Assembly (NCBI RefSeq): GCF_024172085.1
Contig: NZ_JAMZDZ010000001.1
Span: 4,588,001-4,652,000, forward strand
DNA from: Hamadaea flava
Lineage (GTDB): Bacteria; Actinomycetota; Actinomycetes; Mycobacteriales; Micromonosporaceae
Length of the DNA stretch: 64,000 nucleotides
Direction: 5' to 3'
In this document: one piece after another, positions 27,776-37,805 of the stretch
Numbering within the stretch: position 1 is the stretch's first letter
Layout of the letters: each line of letters opens with the position of its first letter
Notes under the pieces: generated by a model
Told to the model about the DNA's origin: nothing
Seen by the model: the letters and a program-made list of their open reading frames with translations, nothing else
Databases searched by the model: none
Translations under genes and position numbers: made by a program

Positions 27776-28918
27776 TCAGGCGCGGAGCGCGGTCACCATC
27801 CGGGCGACACCGTCCGCAATGGACTCCGCCGACGCCGCGATCGTGCCGCGGACGTGGCCCACGCCGCCGGTGCCGAACTTGCGCCCGGGAGCGAACGCGA
27901 CGCGGCCACGTTCCAGGAAGAAGTCGGCGGGCTCGCCCTCGATGATCAGCTCGCGACAGTCCAACCAGCTCAGATAGGTGCCTTCCGGCGCGCGGTACCC
28001 GACCTGCGGCAGCTGCTGGGCCAGCAGGTCGCCGAGCAGGCGGCGGTTGGCGTCCAGGGCCGCCAGCAGATCGTCCAGCCACGGCTCGCCGTGCCGCAGC
28101 GCGGCCGTGTGCGCGATGGTGCCGAAGTGGCTCGTCCCGTGCGCGACGTGCTCGGGCAGCCGCCGGACGTCGTCGACGGCCTGCGCGCCCCCGATCATCA
28201 GCGCCGCCTTCAGCCCGGCGAGATTCCACGCCTTCGACGCCGACATCAGCGAGAACCCGCGATCGTCCACGCTCAGATACGGCACGAACGACGCGCCCGC
28301 CGGAACCAGCGGCGCGTGGATCTCGTCGGCCACCACCCGCACCCCATAACCGTGGGCGAGCTGCGCGACTTGCTCCAGCTCCGCGCGCGTGTGCACGGCA
28401 CCCGTGGGATTGTGCGGATTACACAACAGGTACGCAGCCCGACTACCCGCCGACGCGGCGTGCCGGAACGCCGCCTCCAGGACGGCGAAGTCGATCCGGC
28501 CGTCCGCTCCCAGTGGCGCCTCCACGATCCGGCGGCCCGCATGCTCCACGAAGCCGAAGAACGGGAAGTACACGGGCGGGTTGACCACGACGGCATCGCC
28601 CCGGCCGGTGACGAGCCGAAGTGCCTCGACGACCCCGGTCATGACGTCGGCCACCGGCGACGTCTGAGCCGTCTCGAAACTCCAGCCCCAGCGACGGCCG
28701 CCGAACGCGCTCAGCGCTTCCGCGTACCCGTCGCCGGCGGGGTAGCCGGTGTCGCTGAGGCGCACCGCTTCCTCCAGCGCCTCGCGTACCGGGTCGGCGA
28801 GGTCGACGTCCATCTCGGCCACGAACGCCGGCAACACGTCCTCAGGGTATGTGCGCCATTTCACACTGGTCCGCCGGCGCAACATCTCCGGCGTGACCGT
28901 GCTGAACGGGTCGGCCAT
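27776..28918 (-). CDS. PLP-dependent aminotransferase/C-S lyase, PatB/MalY type
   Basis: 380-aa fold-type I PLP enzyme. The lysine that binds PLP is in SASKAWNLAGLKAA; NPPVYFPFF and LCNPHNPTGAVHTR are typical of the MalY/PatB cystathionine beta-lyase group. It probably cleaves C-S bonds in cystathionine or related cysteine conjugates. It is convergent with the endopeptidase gene, with only 3 nt between stops. Confidence 0.85.
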   Translation of the reverse strand: MADPFSTVTPEMLRRRTSVKWRTYPEDVLPAFVAEMDVDLADPVREALEEAVRLSDTGYPAGDGYAEALSAFGGRRWGWSFETAQTSPVADVMTGVVEALRLVTGRGDAVVVNPPVYFPFFGFVEHAGRRIVEAPLGADGRIDFAVLEAAFRHAASAGSRAAYLLCNPHNPTGAVHTRAELEQVAQLAHGYGVRVVADEIHAPLVPAGASFVPYLSVDDRGFSLMSASKAWNLAGLKAALMIGGAQAVDDVRRLPEHVAHGTSHFGTIAHTAALRHGEPWLDDLLAALDANRRLLGDLLAQQLPQVGYRAPEGTYLSWLDCRELIIEGEPADFFLERGRVAFAPGRKFGTGGVGHVRGTIAASAESIADGVARMVTALRA

Positions 28919-29033
28919 GGTTCCGATCTTCCCACGTTCGGGGGCTCGTCAGGCGGGCCGATTCGTGAGCCCAGCCACTCCGGGCCCTTATTCGGACAAG
29001 CGGGGCAGCCGAGCACGTACACTTATCCCTGTT

Positions 29034-29058
29034 GCGTGCCCATCGGCACGCGTTTTCT
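29034..29058 (+). terminator. terminator-like hairpin in the helicase leader
   Basis: Stem GCGTGCC (29034-29040), loop CATC, stem GGCACGC (29045-29051), then GTTTTCT. It lies about 105 nt upstream of the DEAD-box start codon, on the coding strand, inside a 246-bp leader. It could be an attenuator rather than the end of another gene, since no plus-strand gene ends here. Confidence 0.5.
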
Positions 29059-29164
29059 ATGCGTGTTCCTGCGAGAAGAATGCTGGCGGCAGGCCTTCCG
29101 GGCCGCCGCGCGGACGCGGGGATACCTCCATGGAATGCCCCACGTTCGAGTACCGAGGAGCACC

Positions 29165-30571
29165 TTGAGTTTCGCTGATCCCTCCACCTTCCCGTCCGTC
29201 TTCGACCTCGAGTCTGACACCAGCGGCTCCGAGTCGGCTGGGAAGGCCACCTTCGCTGAGCTGGGCCTGCCGCGCAAGCTGGTCCGGGCGCTGGCCCGCG
29301 AAGGCATCACCCATCCCTTCGAGATCCAGGCCGCGACCGTGCCGGACGCCCTCGCCGGGCGCGACGTGCTGGGCCGGGGCCAGACCGGCTCGGGCAAGAC
29401 CCTGGCCTTCGGCCTGCCGGCGCTCGCCCGCATCGCCGAGAGCGGCCGGGCCCGCCCGCGTCACCCCAAGGGCCTGATCCTGGTCCCCACCCGGGAACTG
29501 GCGATGCAGGTCGCCGACGCGCTCCGGCCGCTGGGCCGCGAACTGGGCCTGTTCCTGGCCACCGCCGTCGGCGGGGTGCCCTACGACCGGCAGATCTCCG
29601 GTCTGGAGCGGGGCCTCGACATCCTGATCGCGACGCCGGGCCGGCTGGGCGACCTCATCAACCGGGGCGCCTGCTCGCTCGACGAGGTGCAGATCTCGGT
29701 GCTCGACGAGGCCGACCAGATGGCGGACATGGGCTTCCTGCCCGAGGTCACCGAACTGCTCGACAAGACCCCGGCGGGCGGTCAGCGGCTGCTGTTCTCC
29801 GCGACCCTCGACGGCGACGTCGACACGCTGGTCCAGCGGTTCATGACCGACCCGGTGACGCACTCGACCGCGCCGCCGGCCGCCTCGGTCACCACCATGG
29901 ATCACCTGATGCTGCTTATCCCGCCGACCGACAAGTTCCGGGTCGTCGCCTCGATCGCGAACCGGTCGGGCCGCACGATGCTCTTCGCGCGTACACAGGC
30001 GGCCGTCGACCGGCTCGTCGACCAGCTCCGCGAGGTCGGCGTACGCGCCGGCGGCCTGCACGGCGGCAAGAGCCAGGCGGTCCGCACGCGTACCCTCGCC
30101 GAGTTCAAGGAAGGCCGCACGAGCGTCCTCGTGGCGACGGACGTGGCCGCCCGAGGCATCCACGTCGACGGCGTCTCCCTCGTCGTGCACGTCGACCCGC
30201 CGCGCGACCCGAAGGACTACCTGCACCGGGCGGGCCGCACCGCCCGGGCCGGCGAGTCCGGCGCGGTCGCCACGCTGGTCCTGCCGAAGCAGCGGCGCAG
30301 CACGCAGATGATGCTCCAGAAGGCCGGTGTCGACGACGCCGCCGAGCACCGCGTACGCGCCGGCGACGCCCGCCTGGCCGAGCTGACCGGCGCCCGCGAA
30401 CCGAGCGGCGTACCGGTCAAGGACGAGCCGCGCCCGGCCCCGGCCGCCGCGCACCGTCCGCGCCGTCACTTCTCGGACCGGCCGCGCCGGTTCCCCGATG
30501 GCGGTGGCCGCGAGGGTGGTGGCCGTCCCCGCTTCCGTGAGGACCGCCCCAAGCGGTACGCCGACCGCTGA
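29165..30571 (+). CDS. DEAD-box RNA helicase (RhlE/CsdA-like)
   Basis: 468-aa ATP-dependent RNA helicase. Motifs in order: Q-motif region (FEIQAATVPDAL), Walker A GQTGSGKT at about residues 72-79, DEAD in VLDEADQMADMGF, SAT in LFSATLDGD, and the C-terminal HRAGRTARAGESG. A basic Arg/Gly-rich tail (last ~60 residues) likely binds RNA. The start is TTG at 29165 behind GAGGAG. It probably helps RNA unwinding or ribosome assembly in the cold; the long leader with a hairpin suggests post-transcriptional control. Confidence 0.92.
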   Translation: MSFADPSTFPSVFDLESDTSGSESAGKATFAELGLPRKLVRALAREGITHPFEIQAATVPDALAGRDVLGRGQTGSGKTLAFGLPALARIAESGRARPRHPKGLILVPTRELAMQVADALRPLGRELGLFLATAVGGVPYDRQISGLERGLDILIATPGRLGDLINRGACSLDEVQISVLDEADQMADMGFLPEVTELLDKTPAGGQRLLFSATLDGDVDTLVQRFMTDPVTHSTAPPAASVTTMDHLMLLIPPTDKFRVVASIANRSGRTMLFARTQAAVDRLVDQLREVGVRAGGLHGGKSQAVRTRTLAEFKEGRTSVLVATDVAARGIHVDGVSLVVHVDPPRDPKDYLHRAGRTARAGESGAVATLVLPKQRRSTQMMLQKAGVDDAAEHRVRAGDARLAELTGAREPSGVPVKDEPRPAPAAAHRPRRHFSDRPRRFPDGGGREGGGRPRFREDRPKRYADR

Positions 30572-30591
30572 CCCTCTTAGTACATCTCCTT

Positions 30592-30652
30592 GATCGGGTC
30601 GCCGATCTGTGTCGAGAACACCCCGTTCACGACACGGATCGGTGACCCGATC
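30592..30652. repeat. long hairpin between convergent genes
   Basis: 61-bp inverted repeat with 28-nt arms (30592-30619 and 30625-30652) differing at three positions, loop ACCCC. It lies 20 nt after the helicase stop and downstream of the convergent prion-like gene, so a two-way terminator is likely. It begins GATCGGGTC, unlike family A, and may be a separate repeat type. Tiny reading frames in it on both strands are symmetry artefacts. Confidence 0.7.
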
Positions 30653-30811
30653 ATCGTTTCGCCCGCAGGATCGCCAAGATCTGGTCCCGGACTTGGGCCA
30701 GTTCGGCGCGTAGTCGTTCGTCCACCTGGGAATGCTGAAACGAAAGCGGCCGCACCGCCGAAGCGATGCAGCCGCGTTCTGTGGATTACCAGGCGGTGTG
30801 GATAACGCCGC

Positions 30812-32893
30812 TCAGTCGTCGAGCCAGTCGAGACGGCGGTCGGCGCGCCGGGCCTGGTCGTCGTAGCCGTTGGTCTGCTGGCCGTACGAGTCCGGGTTGT
30901 AGCGCTGCGTCGCCTCGCCGTACGCGCCCTGGTCGTAACCGCTGCCGCGCTGCTCGGGGACGTAGCCGCCGCCGGAACCGTAGTTGTTGCTCTGCGAACC
31001 GTAGTTGCCGGCCGAGTCGCCATAGCCGCCCGGCTGCTGCTGACCGTAGCTTCCCTGCGAGCCGTAGCCCTGGTCGTAGCCGCCGCTCGCCTGGCCACCG
31101 GCGCCGTAGGTGCCGGCCGAGTCGCCGTAGCCACCACCGGACTGCTGTTGCTGCTGACCGTAGCCGCCCTGCGAACCGTAACCCTGGTCGTAGCCGCCGC
31201 TTTGGCCGTAGCCGCCGCTCGCCGCGCCGTAGTTGCCGCCGCCCTGGTCGTAGCTGCCGCCCTGCTGACCACTGCCGTACGCCGAGCCGTTGGCGCCGTA
31301 GCCGCCGCCCGCGCTGCCGGAGCCGTACTCCGAACCGGGGGTGGCCGGCGAACCGTAGCCGCCACCGGCCTGGGGTCCGGCACCGTAGCCACCGGCGCCG
31401 CCCTGGGCGCCCGAGCCGTAGCCGGAGGTCGGTGCCGCGGGTGAACCGTAGCCGGAGGTCGGTGCCGCGGGTGAACCGTACGCCCCCGCGACGGGCGAGC
31501 CGTAGGCTCCACCACCGGCCGGGGAGCCGTACGCACCGCCACCGGCCGAAGGCCCAGCGGCCGGAGAGCCGTACGCCCCACTGGAAGGCGCGCCGTAGGT
31601 CGAACCACCTGCGGAAGGACTGCCGTACGCCCCACCGCCGGCCGGGGAACCGTACGCGCCACCGCCGGCACCGGCAGCACCACCGGCGGACGGCGAGTAA
31701 CCGCCGCTGCCGTAGGTCTGCGTCGGCTGCGCGTCCTGGCCGTAGCCCGTCCAACCGCTCTGTTGCGGGCGAGCGCCGTATTCCCCGGGGCGCTGCACCG
31801 TCGTCGGGGCGTCGCCCATCGGCGACCGGGCGACCATGGTCGGGTCGGCCGACGGCCGGGCTCCGTAGTAGCCGCCGCCGCTGGATCGAGGCGGCGTCGC
31901 CCGGCGTACCGGAGCGTCGTCCTCGTCCTCGTCGTCCTCGTCTTCGTCGTCCTTGTTGCGGCGCATCAGGATCAGCGCGATCGCGCCGATGCCGAGCAGC
32001 ACGAGCAGGCCGCCGACGATGATCATCATCCAGGACAGCCCGCTACCGGAGTCGTCGCTGGAGTTGGTCGTGTCGACCGCGCCCGCTCCTGCGGACTCGG
32101 TCGCGTTGGGGTCCCCGGAAGCCGTCGCGTTCGGGTCCACGGTCGCCTCTTCGGTCGGCGACTCCTCGACGGACGGGGACGCGGTCGCGCCCTTGGGCGA
32201 CATGCCGATGCTGATGCCGGACTTGGACTGCCCGGCCGACACCGTGTACGACTTCGTCAACGTGGTGTAGCCGTCGGCGCTGACGCCGACGTAGATCGTG
32301 CCCGCCTGGATCGGGTCGCCGGCGCTGCTGGTGAACGACCACGCCCCACTGCTGTCGGTGGTGTCGTTGTGCGTCTTGCCGGACGGGTCCTTGATGATGA
32401 CGAGCGCGCCGTCGATCTTGGATCCGGTGCTGACGTCCTTGACGCTCCCCGAGATCGTGTTGATCGTCGTGGACGACTTCTTCAGCGTGACCGTCCCGGC
32501 GTCCTGCTTCTGGTTGCCGGCGGTGAGCTTGATCGTCGCCTGCTCGTCGTTCGTCGACGCCGAGGAGTACTTGAAGGTCGCCGAGTACTGCTTGTCCTCG
32601 CCGGCGGTGAACGTCTGGCCGCCCCACGAACAGGTACCCGAGCAGGTGAGCTTGCCGTTGCTGGACTCGGCCTTCACGTCGAACGTGTCGTCGCCCAGTC
32701 CGACGTTCTTGACCGAGAACGAGACCTTGACCGTCTCGTTGTAGTCGACTGAGGATTCGCTCAACGAGTAATTGGAGATCGCCGCGATCGCGGTCGCGGG
32801 ACCGCCGATCGCCAGGACGGAACCTAGCGCCAAGCTTGCGACCACACCCGCACGCAGCAAGAAGGCCCGTCGTCGGTGTGTTGCCACGGTCAC
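30812..32893 (-). CDS. one-pass membrane protein with Y/G-rich prion-like tail
   Basis: 693 aa. In order: signal peptide (1-38), an extracellular CARDB-like beta domain (~40-140), a carboxypeptidase-regulatory-like beta domain (~145-230), a Ser/Thr/Glu linker, one membrane helix (~288-310), an RRNK stop-transfer, an acidic run of D/E (~315-326), then about 340 residues of low complexity: some 40 tyrosines in GYG, AYGSP, SYG and YDQ units with Gly, Ser, Gln and Ala. The tail resembles FUS-type prion-like domains and should be cytoplasmic. The start is GTG at 32893. No function is known; the domain order is inferred by eye. Confidence 0.75.
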   Translation of the reverse strand: MTVATHRRRAFLLRAGVVASLALGSVLAIGGPATAIAAISNYSLSESSVDYNETVKVSFSVKNVGLGDDTFDVKAESSNGKLTCSGTCSWGGQTFTAGEDKQYSATFKYSSASTNDEQATIKLTAGNQKQDAGTVTLKKSSTTINTISGSVKDVSTGSKIDGALVIIKDPSGKTHNDTTDSSGAWSFTSSAGDPIQAGTIYVGVSADGYTTLTKSYTVSAGQSKSGISIGMSPKGATASPSVEESPTEEATVDPNATASGDPNATESAGAGAVDTTNSSDDSGSGLSWMMIIVGGLLVLLGIGAIALILMRRNKDDEDEDDEDEDDAPVRRATPPRSSGGGYYGARPSADPTMVARSPMGDAPTTVQRPGEYGARPQQSGWTGYGQDAQPTQTYGSGGYSPSAGGAAGAGGGAYGSPAGGGAYGSPSAGGSTYGAPSSGAYGSPAAGPSAGGGAYGSPAGGGAYGSPVAGAYGSPAAPTSGYGSPAAPTSGYGSGAQGGAGGYGAGPQAGGGYGSPATPGSEYGSGSAGGGYGANGSAYGSGQQGGSYDQGGGNYGAASGGYGQSGGYDQGYGSQGGYGQQQQQSGGGYGDSAGTYGAGGQASGGYDQGYGSQGSYGQQQPGGYGDSAGNYGSQSNNYGSGGGYVPEQRGSGYDQGAYGEATQRYNPDSYGQQTNGYDDQARRADRRLDWLDD

Positions 32894-33034
32894 CCGCCCT
32901 TTCCTTCCACTCCCCCCGCGGACGCGCAACGGTCCGTTAGATGCGCACCGCTCGCCACTATGCCTTGTCCGACCAAGGTTCCGCGACCCAGGGGAGGGGC
33001 CAATCATGATGGGTGAGAGTCGTATCGTCCACTC

Positions 33035-33391
33035 ATGTCCGTACCGCGCGATAAATCCCAGGCGCTGCTCACGGCGCTTTCATGCATCGATGCAGATCAG
33101 GAGCCGGAGCGGACGACCTTGCGCGACGCCGTTCGGTTCGTTCTGGGCGTACTTTCAGATCGGGAGCCTGGACGTTCGGTGGAGGTACGCGTTCCTCCGT
33201 TCGGCGCAGTGCAGTGCATCGCTGGACCTCGGCATACCCGGGGCACGCCGCCGAACGTTGTGGAGATGGACGCAATTACCTTCCTCAAGGTGACGTCGGG
33301 ACGGCTCGCGTGGGCGGACGGCGTCGCGGACGGGCGCATCACCGCCAGTGGCAATCGCGCTGATTTATCGCCGTTCATACCGATTGTCTGA
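33035..33391 (+). CDS. sterol-carrier-family small protein
   Basis: 118-aa cytoplasmic protein of the actinobacterial 'sterol carrier family protein' group that typically sits beside purF. The conserved core [17 protein letters not shown], then [16 protein letters not shown] and [17 protein letters not shown], is unmistakable. The fold is SCP2-like by family assignment; no ligand is known. It is followed by purF after 227 nt. Confidence 0.82.
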   Translation: MSVPRDKSQALLTALSCIDADQEPERTTLRDAVRFVLGVLSDREPGRSVEVRVPPFGAVQCIAGPRHTRGTPPNVVEMDAITFLKVTSGRLAWADGVADGRITASGNRADLSPFIPIV

Positions 33392-33460
33392 ATCATTCGC
33401 TCTTTTCCGAATCCGCAAACTCTGCCAGAATCAATAGAGCCGCGCTTCACGTCGGACTAT

Positions 33461-33492
33461 CACGGAAAGCACCCGGAAGGTGGCTTTCCGTG
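33461..33492. promoter_or_regulatory. inverted repeat upstream of purF
   Basis: Arms CACGGAAAGC (33461-33470) and GCTTTCCGTG (33483-33492) are perfect, extended by ACC/GGT. It overlaps the expected -35 region of a possible promoter whose -10 is TACACT at 33510-33515. It may be an operator for purF or a terminator for the upstream small gene. Confidence 0.45.
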
Positions 33493-33618
33493 AAGGCCAC
33501 CGAGTCGCGTACACTGTCACGCGACGGCAGACTGAGCTTCACCAGAGCTTCAGGCCCTGGCGGACCACTCACGAGACCACCGATCAGCGACATCGAGCAC
33601 TAGGTTGGGAGCAGCAGG

Positions 33619-35169
<1,551 letters not shown>

Positions 35170-35217
35170 GCACGCGGCCGTCGTCGCTGCCGCGAGAGAA
35201 CAAAGGGGAGTACCACC

Positions 35218-36354
35218 GTGACGCACGTAGCCGAGCGCCCAGCCACCGACGGCGCGGGCGGCCGTCAACTCTGGAACGCCGAGAACGGCAACGGTCGTAG
35301 GCGCCAGGCGACTTACGCGGACGCCGGAGTCTCGATCCACGCCGGCGATCAGGCGGTGGAACTGCTCAAGGCGAAGGTGCAGCGCACCCACCGGCCGGAG
35401 GTGCTGGGCGGGCTGGGCGGCTTCTCCGGCCTGTTCAAGCTCGATGTCACGAAGTACAAGAAGCCGGTGCTCGCGTCCTCGACGGACGGCGTCGGCACCA
35501 AGCTGGTGATCGCGCAGGCGATGGACATCCACGACACGGTCGGCATCGACCTCGTCGCGATGGTCGTGGACGACCTCGTGGCGTGTGGGGCGGAGCCGCT
35601 GTTCCTGCTCGACTACATCGCCTGCGGCGAGGTCGTTCCGGATCGGGTCGCCGAGATCGGCGCGGGCATCGCGGACGGTTGCCGCACCGCGGGCTGCGCG
35701 CTGCTCGGTGGTGAGACGGCCGAGCACCCGGGCGTGATGAAGTCGCACGAGTACGACCTTTCCGCCAACGGCGTGGGCGTCGTGGAGGAGGACGAGATCC
35801 TCAGCCGCGAGCGCGTCCAGCTGGGCGACGTGGTCATCGCGATGCGCTCGTCGGGTCTGCACTCCAACGGCTACTCGCTGGTCCGCCACGTCCTCATGGG
35901 GCAGGGCCGACTGCGGCTGAGCAGCGTCATCGAGGATCTCGGCGTGAACCACACGCTGGGCGAGGAGCTGCTCACCCCCACCAAGATCTACGCGCAGGAC
36001 TGCCTCACGCTGATCGCCGAGTGCGAGGTGCACGCGCTCGCACACGTCACCGGTGGCGGCATCCCGGGGAACCTCAACCGGGTCCTGCCGGACACGATGG
36101 ACGCGATCGTGGACCGCTCGACGTGGCGGCCGCAGCCCATCTTCGATCTGGTGCAGAGCCGGGGCCGGATCGAGGCGCCCGAGATGGAGTCGACCTTCAA
36201 CATGGGCGTCGGCATGTTCGCCGTGGTCGCGCCCAACGACGCCGACCGGGCGATGGCGCTGCTCACGGCGCGTGGGGTCGAGTCCTGGTCGGTCGGCGAG
36301 GTCGTCGAGGGCGAGGGGAACGTACGCATGCTCGGGTCGCACACGCGCGGCTGA
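35218..36354 (+). CDS. purM: phosphoribosylformylglycinamidine cyclo-ligase PurM
   Basis: 378-aa AIR synthetase that closes the imidazole ring with ATP. Signature segments are STDGVGTKL, VDDLVACGAEPLFLLDYIACG, GGETAEHPG and HVTGGGIPGNL. The start is GTG at 35218 with AAAGGGGAG upstream. The first ~30 residues are a variable extension common in actinomycetes. Probably co-transcribed with purF. A hairpin at 36371 separates it from the next gene. Confidence 0.97.
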   Translation: MTHVAERPATDGAGGRQLWNAENGNGRRRQATYADAGVSIHAGDQAVELLKAKVQRTHRPEVLGGLGGFSGLFKLDVTKYKKPVLASSTDGVGTKLVIAQAMDIHDTVGIDLVAMVVDDLVACGAEPLFLLDYIACGEVVPDRVAEIGAGIADGCRTAGCALLGGETAEHPGVMKSHEYDLSANGVGVVEEDEILSRERVQLGDVVIAMRSSGLHSNGYSLVRHVLMGQGRLRLSSVIEDLGVNHTLGEELLTPTKIYAQDCLTLIAECEVHALAHVTGGGIPGNLNRVLPDTMDAIVDRSTWRPQPIFDLVQSRGRIEAPEMESTFNMGVGMFAVVAPNDADRAMALLTARGVESWSVGEVVEGEGNVRMLGSHTRG

Positions 36355-36370
36355 ACGAACTGCGGGGCTC

Positions 36371-36400
36371 CCTAGTCTGGCCGGAATGCGCCAGACTAGG
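36371..36400. terminator. perfect hairpin between purM and the RiPP maturase
   Basis: Arms CCTAGTCTGGC (36371-36381) and GCCAGACTAGG (36390-36400) pair perfectly over 11 bp with an 8-nt loop. There is no T tract. It sits 17 nt after the purM stop and 28 nt before the maturase ATG, so it may end the pur message, act as an operator, or modulate read-through into the cassette. Confidence 0.55.
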
Positions 36401-36427
36401 GCAGCGGCGACCGCGAGGAGGTGGGCG

Positions 36428-37543
36428 ATGGCCTCCGTACACCGGTTCACCGGCATGCGGGGCATCGCCTCGGTGCCCTCTTACGTGATCATGCAGCCCA
36501 CGACGCTGTGCAATTTGGACTGTGCGTACTGCTATCTGCCGTTGCGCAAGGAGGATCGGCGGATGGCTCCGGCCGTCGCCGAGGCCGTCGCGCAGACCGT
36601 GAACCAGTGGGCCACCGAGGCGCCCCGATTCTCCGTGGTCTGGCACGGTGGCGAGCCCACCGCAGCCGGCCGGGAGCGCCTTCTCCAGCTCATGACGCCG
36701 TTCCAGGGCGTCGAGCACCACCTGCAGACCAACGCCACCCTCGTCGACGACGCCTGGTGCGAGTTCTTCCGGGCGTACGACATCCACATCGGATTGAGCG
36801 TGGACGGCCCCGAGCGGCTCACCGCACAGCGCGTCGACCGGTCCGGGCGGGCGGCGTACCAGCAGATCATGCGCGGAGCGGAAGCTTTGCGACGGCATGG
36901 CGTGCCGTTCGCGGCTCTCTGCGTGGTCTCCGACCCGAGCCCGGCGCTGGCCCGCGAGCTGTACCCGTTCTTCCGCGAGCTGGGCTGTTACGCCCTCGGC
37001 ATCAACATCGAGGAGCGCGAGGGCGTCAACACCCGCAGCAACGCCCACGAGGAGAGCGAGGTCCGCGGTTTCTGGGCGGAGCTGACCGCGGCCTGGCGCG
37101 CCGATCCCGCGATCGAGTTGCGCGACATCGAATTCGCCATCCGGTACGCCGGAGCGCTGCGCCGGAACGAGGCGGACGGCGTCCTGCCGCGCCAGGTGGA
37201 TCCGATCCCGACGATCGCGTACGACGGCTCGGTCGTGCTGGTCTCCCCGGAGCTGGCCGGGTTCAGCAGTCCGCAGTACGGCGATTTCAGCAGCGGCAAC
37301 GTGACGAGTACAGCGTTGGCCGACATCGTCGCCGACGCCACGGATTCCCCCTGGATCAGCGAGTACCTGCGCGGCGTGGAAGCCTGCCGGGACAGCTGTG
37401 CCTATTTCGGGTTCTGTGGCGGTGGCCATGCCGCCAACCGATACTTCGAGCACGGCCGATTCGACACGACGGTCACCGAGCACTGCCGCAACAGCAAGAT
37501 CCGCCTGATGGAGGGAGTCCTGGACCATGCCGCACCTCATTGA
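36428..37543 (+). CDS. amcB: radical SAM/SPASM cyclophane-forming peptide maturase, AmcB-like
   Basis: 371-aa radical SAM enzyme. The SAM cluster motif is CNLDCAYC at residues 28-35, followed by VVWHGGEPTAAG; the C-terminal SPASM region has CRDSCAYFGFCGGGHAANRYFEHGRFD and CRNSK, binding auxiliary Fe-S clusters. The whole sequence (IMQPTTLCNLDC start, LGINIEEREGVNTRSNAHE) resembles the AmcB family that links aromatic side chains to nearby residues in a precursor peptide. The start at 36428 has a strong GAGGAGGTG; an ATG at 36386 lies in the upstream hairpin. It overlaps the precursor gene by 17 nt. Confidence 0.8.
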   Translation: MASVHRFTGMRGIASVPSYVIMQPTTLCNLDCAYCYLPLRKEDRRMAPAVAEAVAQTVNQWATEAPRFSVVWHGGEPTAAGRERLLQLMTPFQGVEHHLQTNATLVDDAWCEFFRAYDIHIGLSVDGPERLTAQRVDRSGRAAYQQIMRGAEALRRHGVPFAALCVVSDPSPALARELYPFFRELGCYALGINIEEREGVNTRSNAHEESEVRGFWAELTAAWRADPAIELRDIEFAIRYAGALRRNEADGVLPRQVDPIPTIAYDGSVVLVSPELAGFSSPQYGDFSSGNVTSTALADIVADATDSPWISEYLRGVEACRDSCAYFGFCGGGHAANRYFEHGRFDTTVTEHCRNSKIRLMEGVLDHAAPH

Positions 37544-37718
37544 GGCGCCTGATCTGGCCGACCGAGTACGCGCCGACGGCGTCGCCGCGCTGGTCGAGGC
37601 GGCTGAGGAGATCTGGTCGACCCGGGCCGCCGATCCGCGGGGCCCAGTCGCGGGACCGCGCCCGTTCGAGGACGCGTTCCCGACCTTCTACCAGTTCTCC
37701 AACAGCCCGCAGAAGTAG
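37527..37718 (+). CDS. RiPP precursor peptide, AmcA-like
   Basis: 63-aa peptide starting MPHLIEAPDLADRVRADG. A helical acidic leader (about 1-29) is followed by a likely core of 30-63 containing W30-S-T-R, F47-E-D, F51-P-T, F54, Y55 and F57-S-N, then SPQK at the end. Aromatic-x-Asn/Asp/Arg triplets are the usual targets for three-residue cyclophane rings. The start lies inside the maturase gene behind GAGGGAG, so the two are coupled. No peptidase or exporter lies next to it. Precursor status is inferred from context and composition. Confidence 0.7.
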   Translation: MPHLIEAPDLADRVRADGVAALVEAAEEIWSTRAADPRGPVAGPRPFEDAFPTFYQFSNSPQK

Positions 37719-37733
37719 CGGGGGCATAGTTGA

Positions 37734-37774
37734 AGGGAGCCCATACCGTCTACGTCGGACGGCTCGGGCTCCCT
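37734..37774. terminator. bidirectional hairpin terminator between precursor and bldC
   Basis: Arms AGGGAGCCC (37734-37742) and GGGCTCCCT (37766-37774) with an inner pair CCGTC/GACGG. It lies between the stop of the RiPP precursor and the stop of the convergent bldC gene and can serve both. Confidence 0.7.
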
Positions 37775-37805
37775 CCAGCAGGGGTGTTCGCCGGGGGACG
37801 GGCGA

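Noticed and set aside
30577-30725. Two tiny overlapping frames of 24 and 25 codons on the minus strand
   Set aside because: They lie in a long hairpin whose symmetry gives similar peptides on both strands; no ribosome site.
30766-32022. Long plus-strand Arg/Ser/Pro-rich open frame
   Set aside because: Antisense to the Y/G-rich tail; its composition is just the complement of that repeat.
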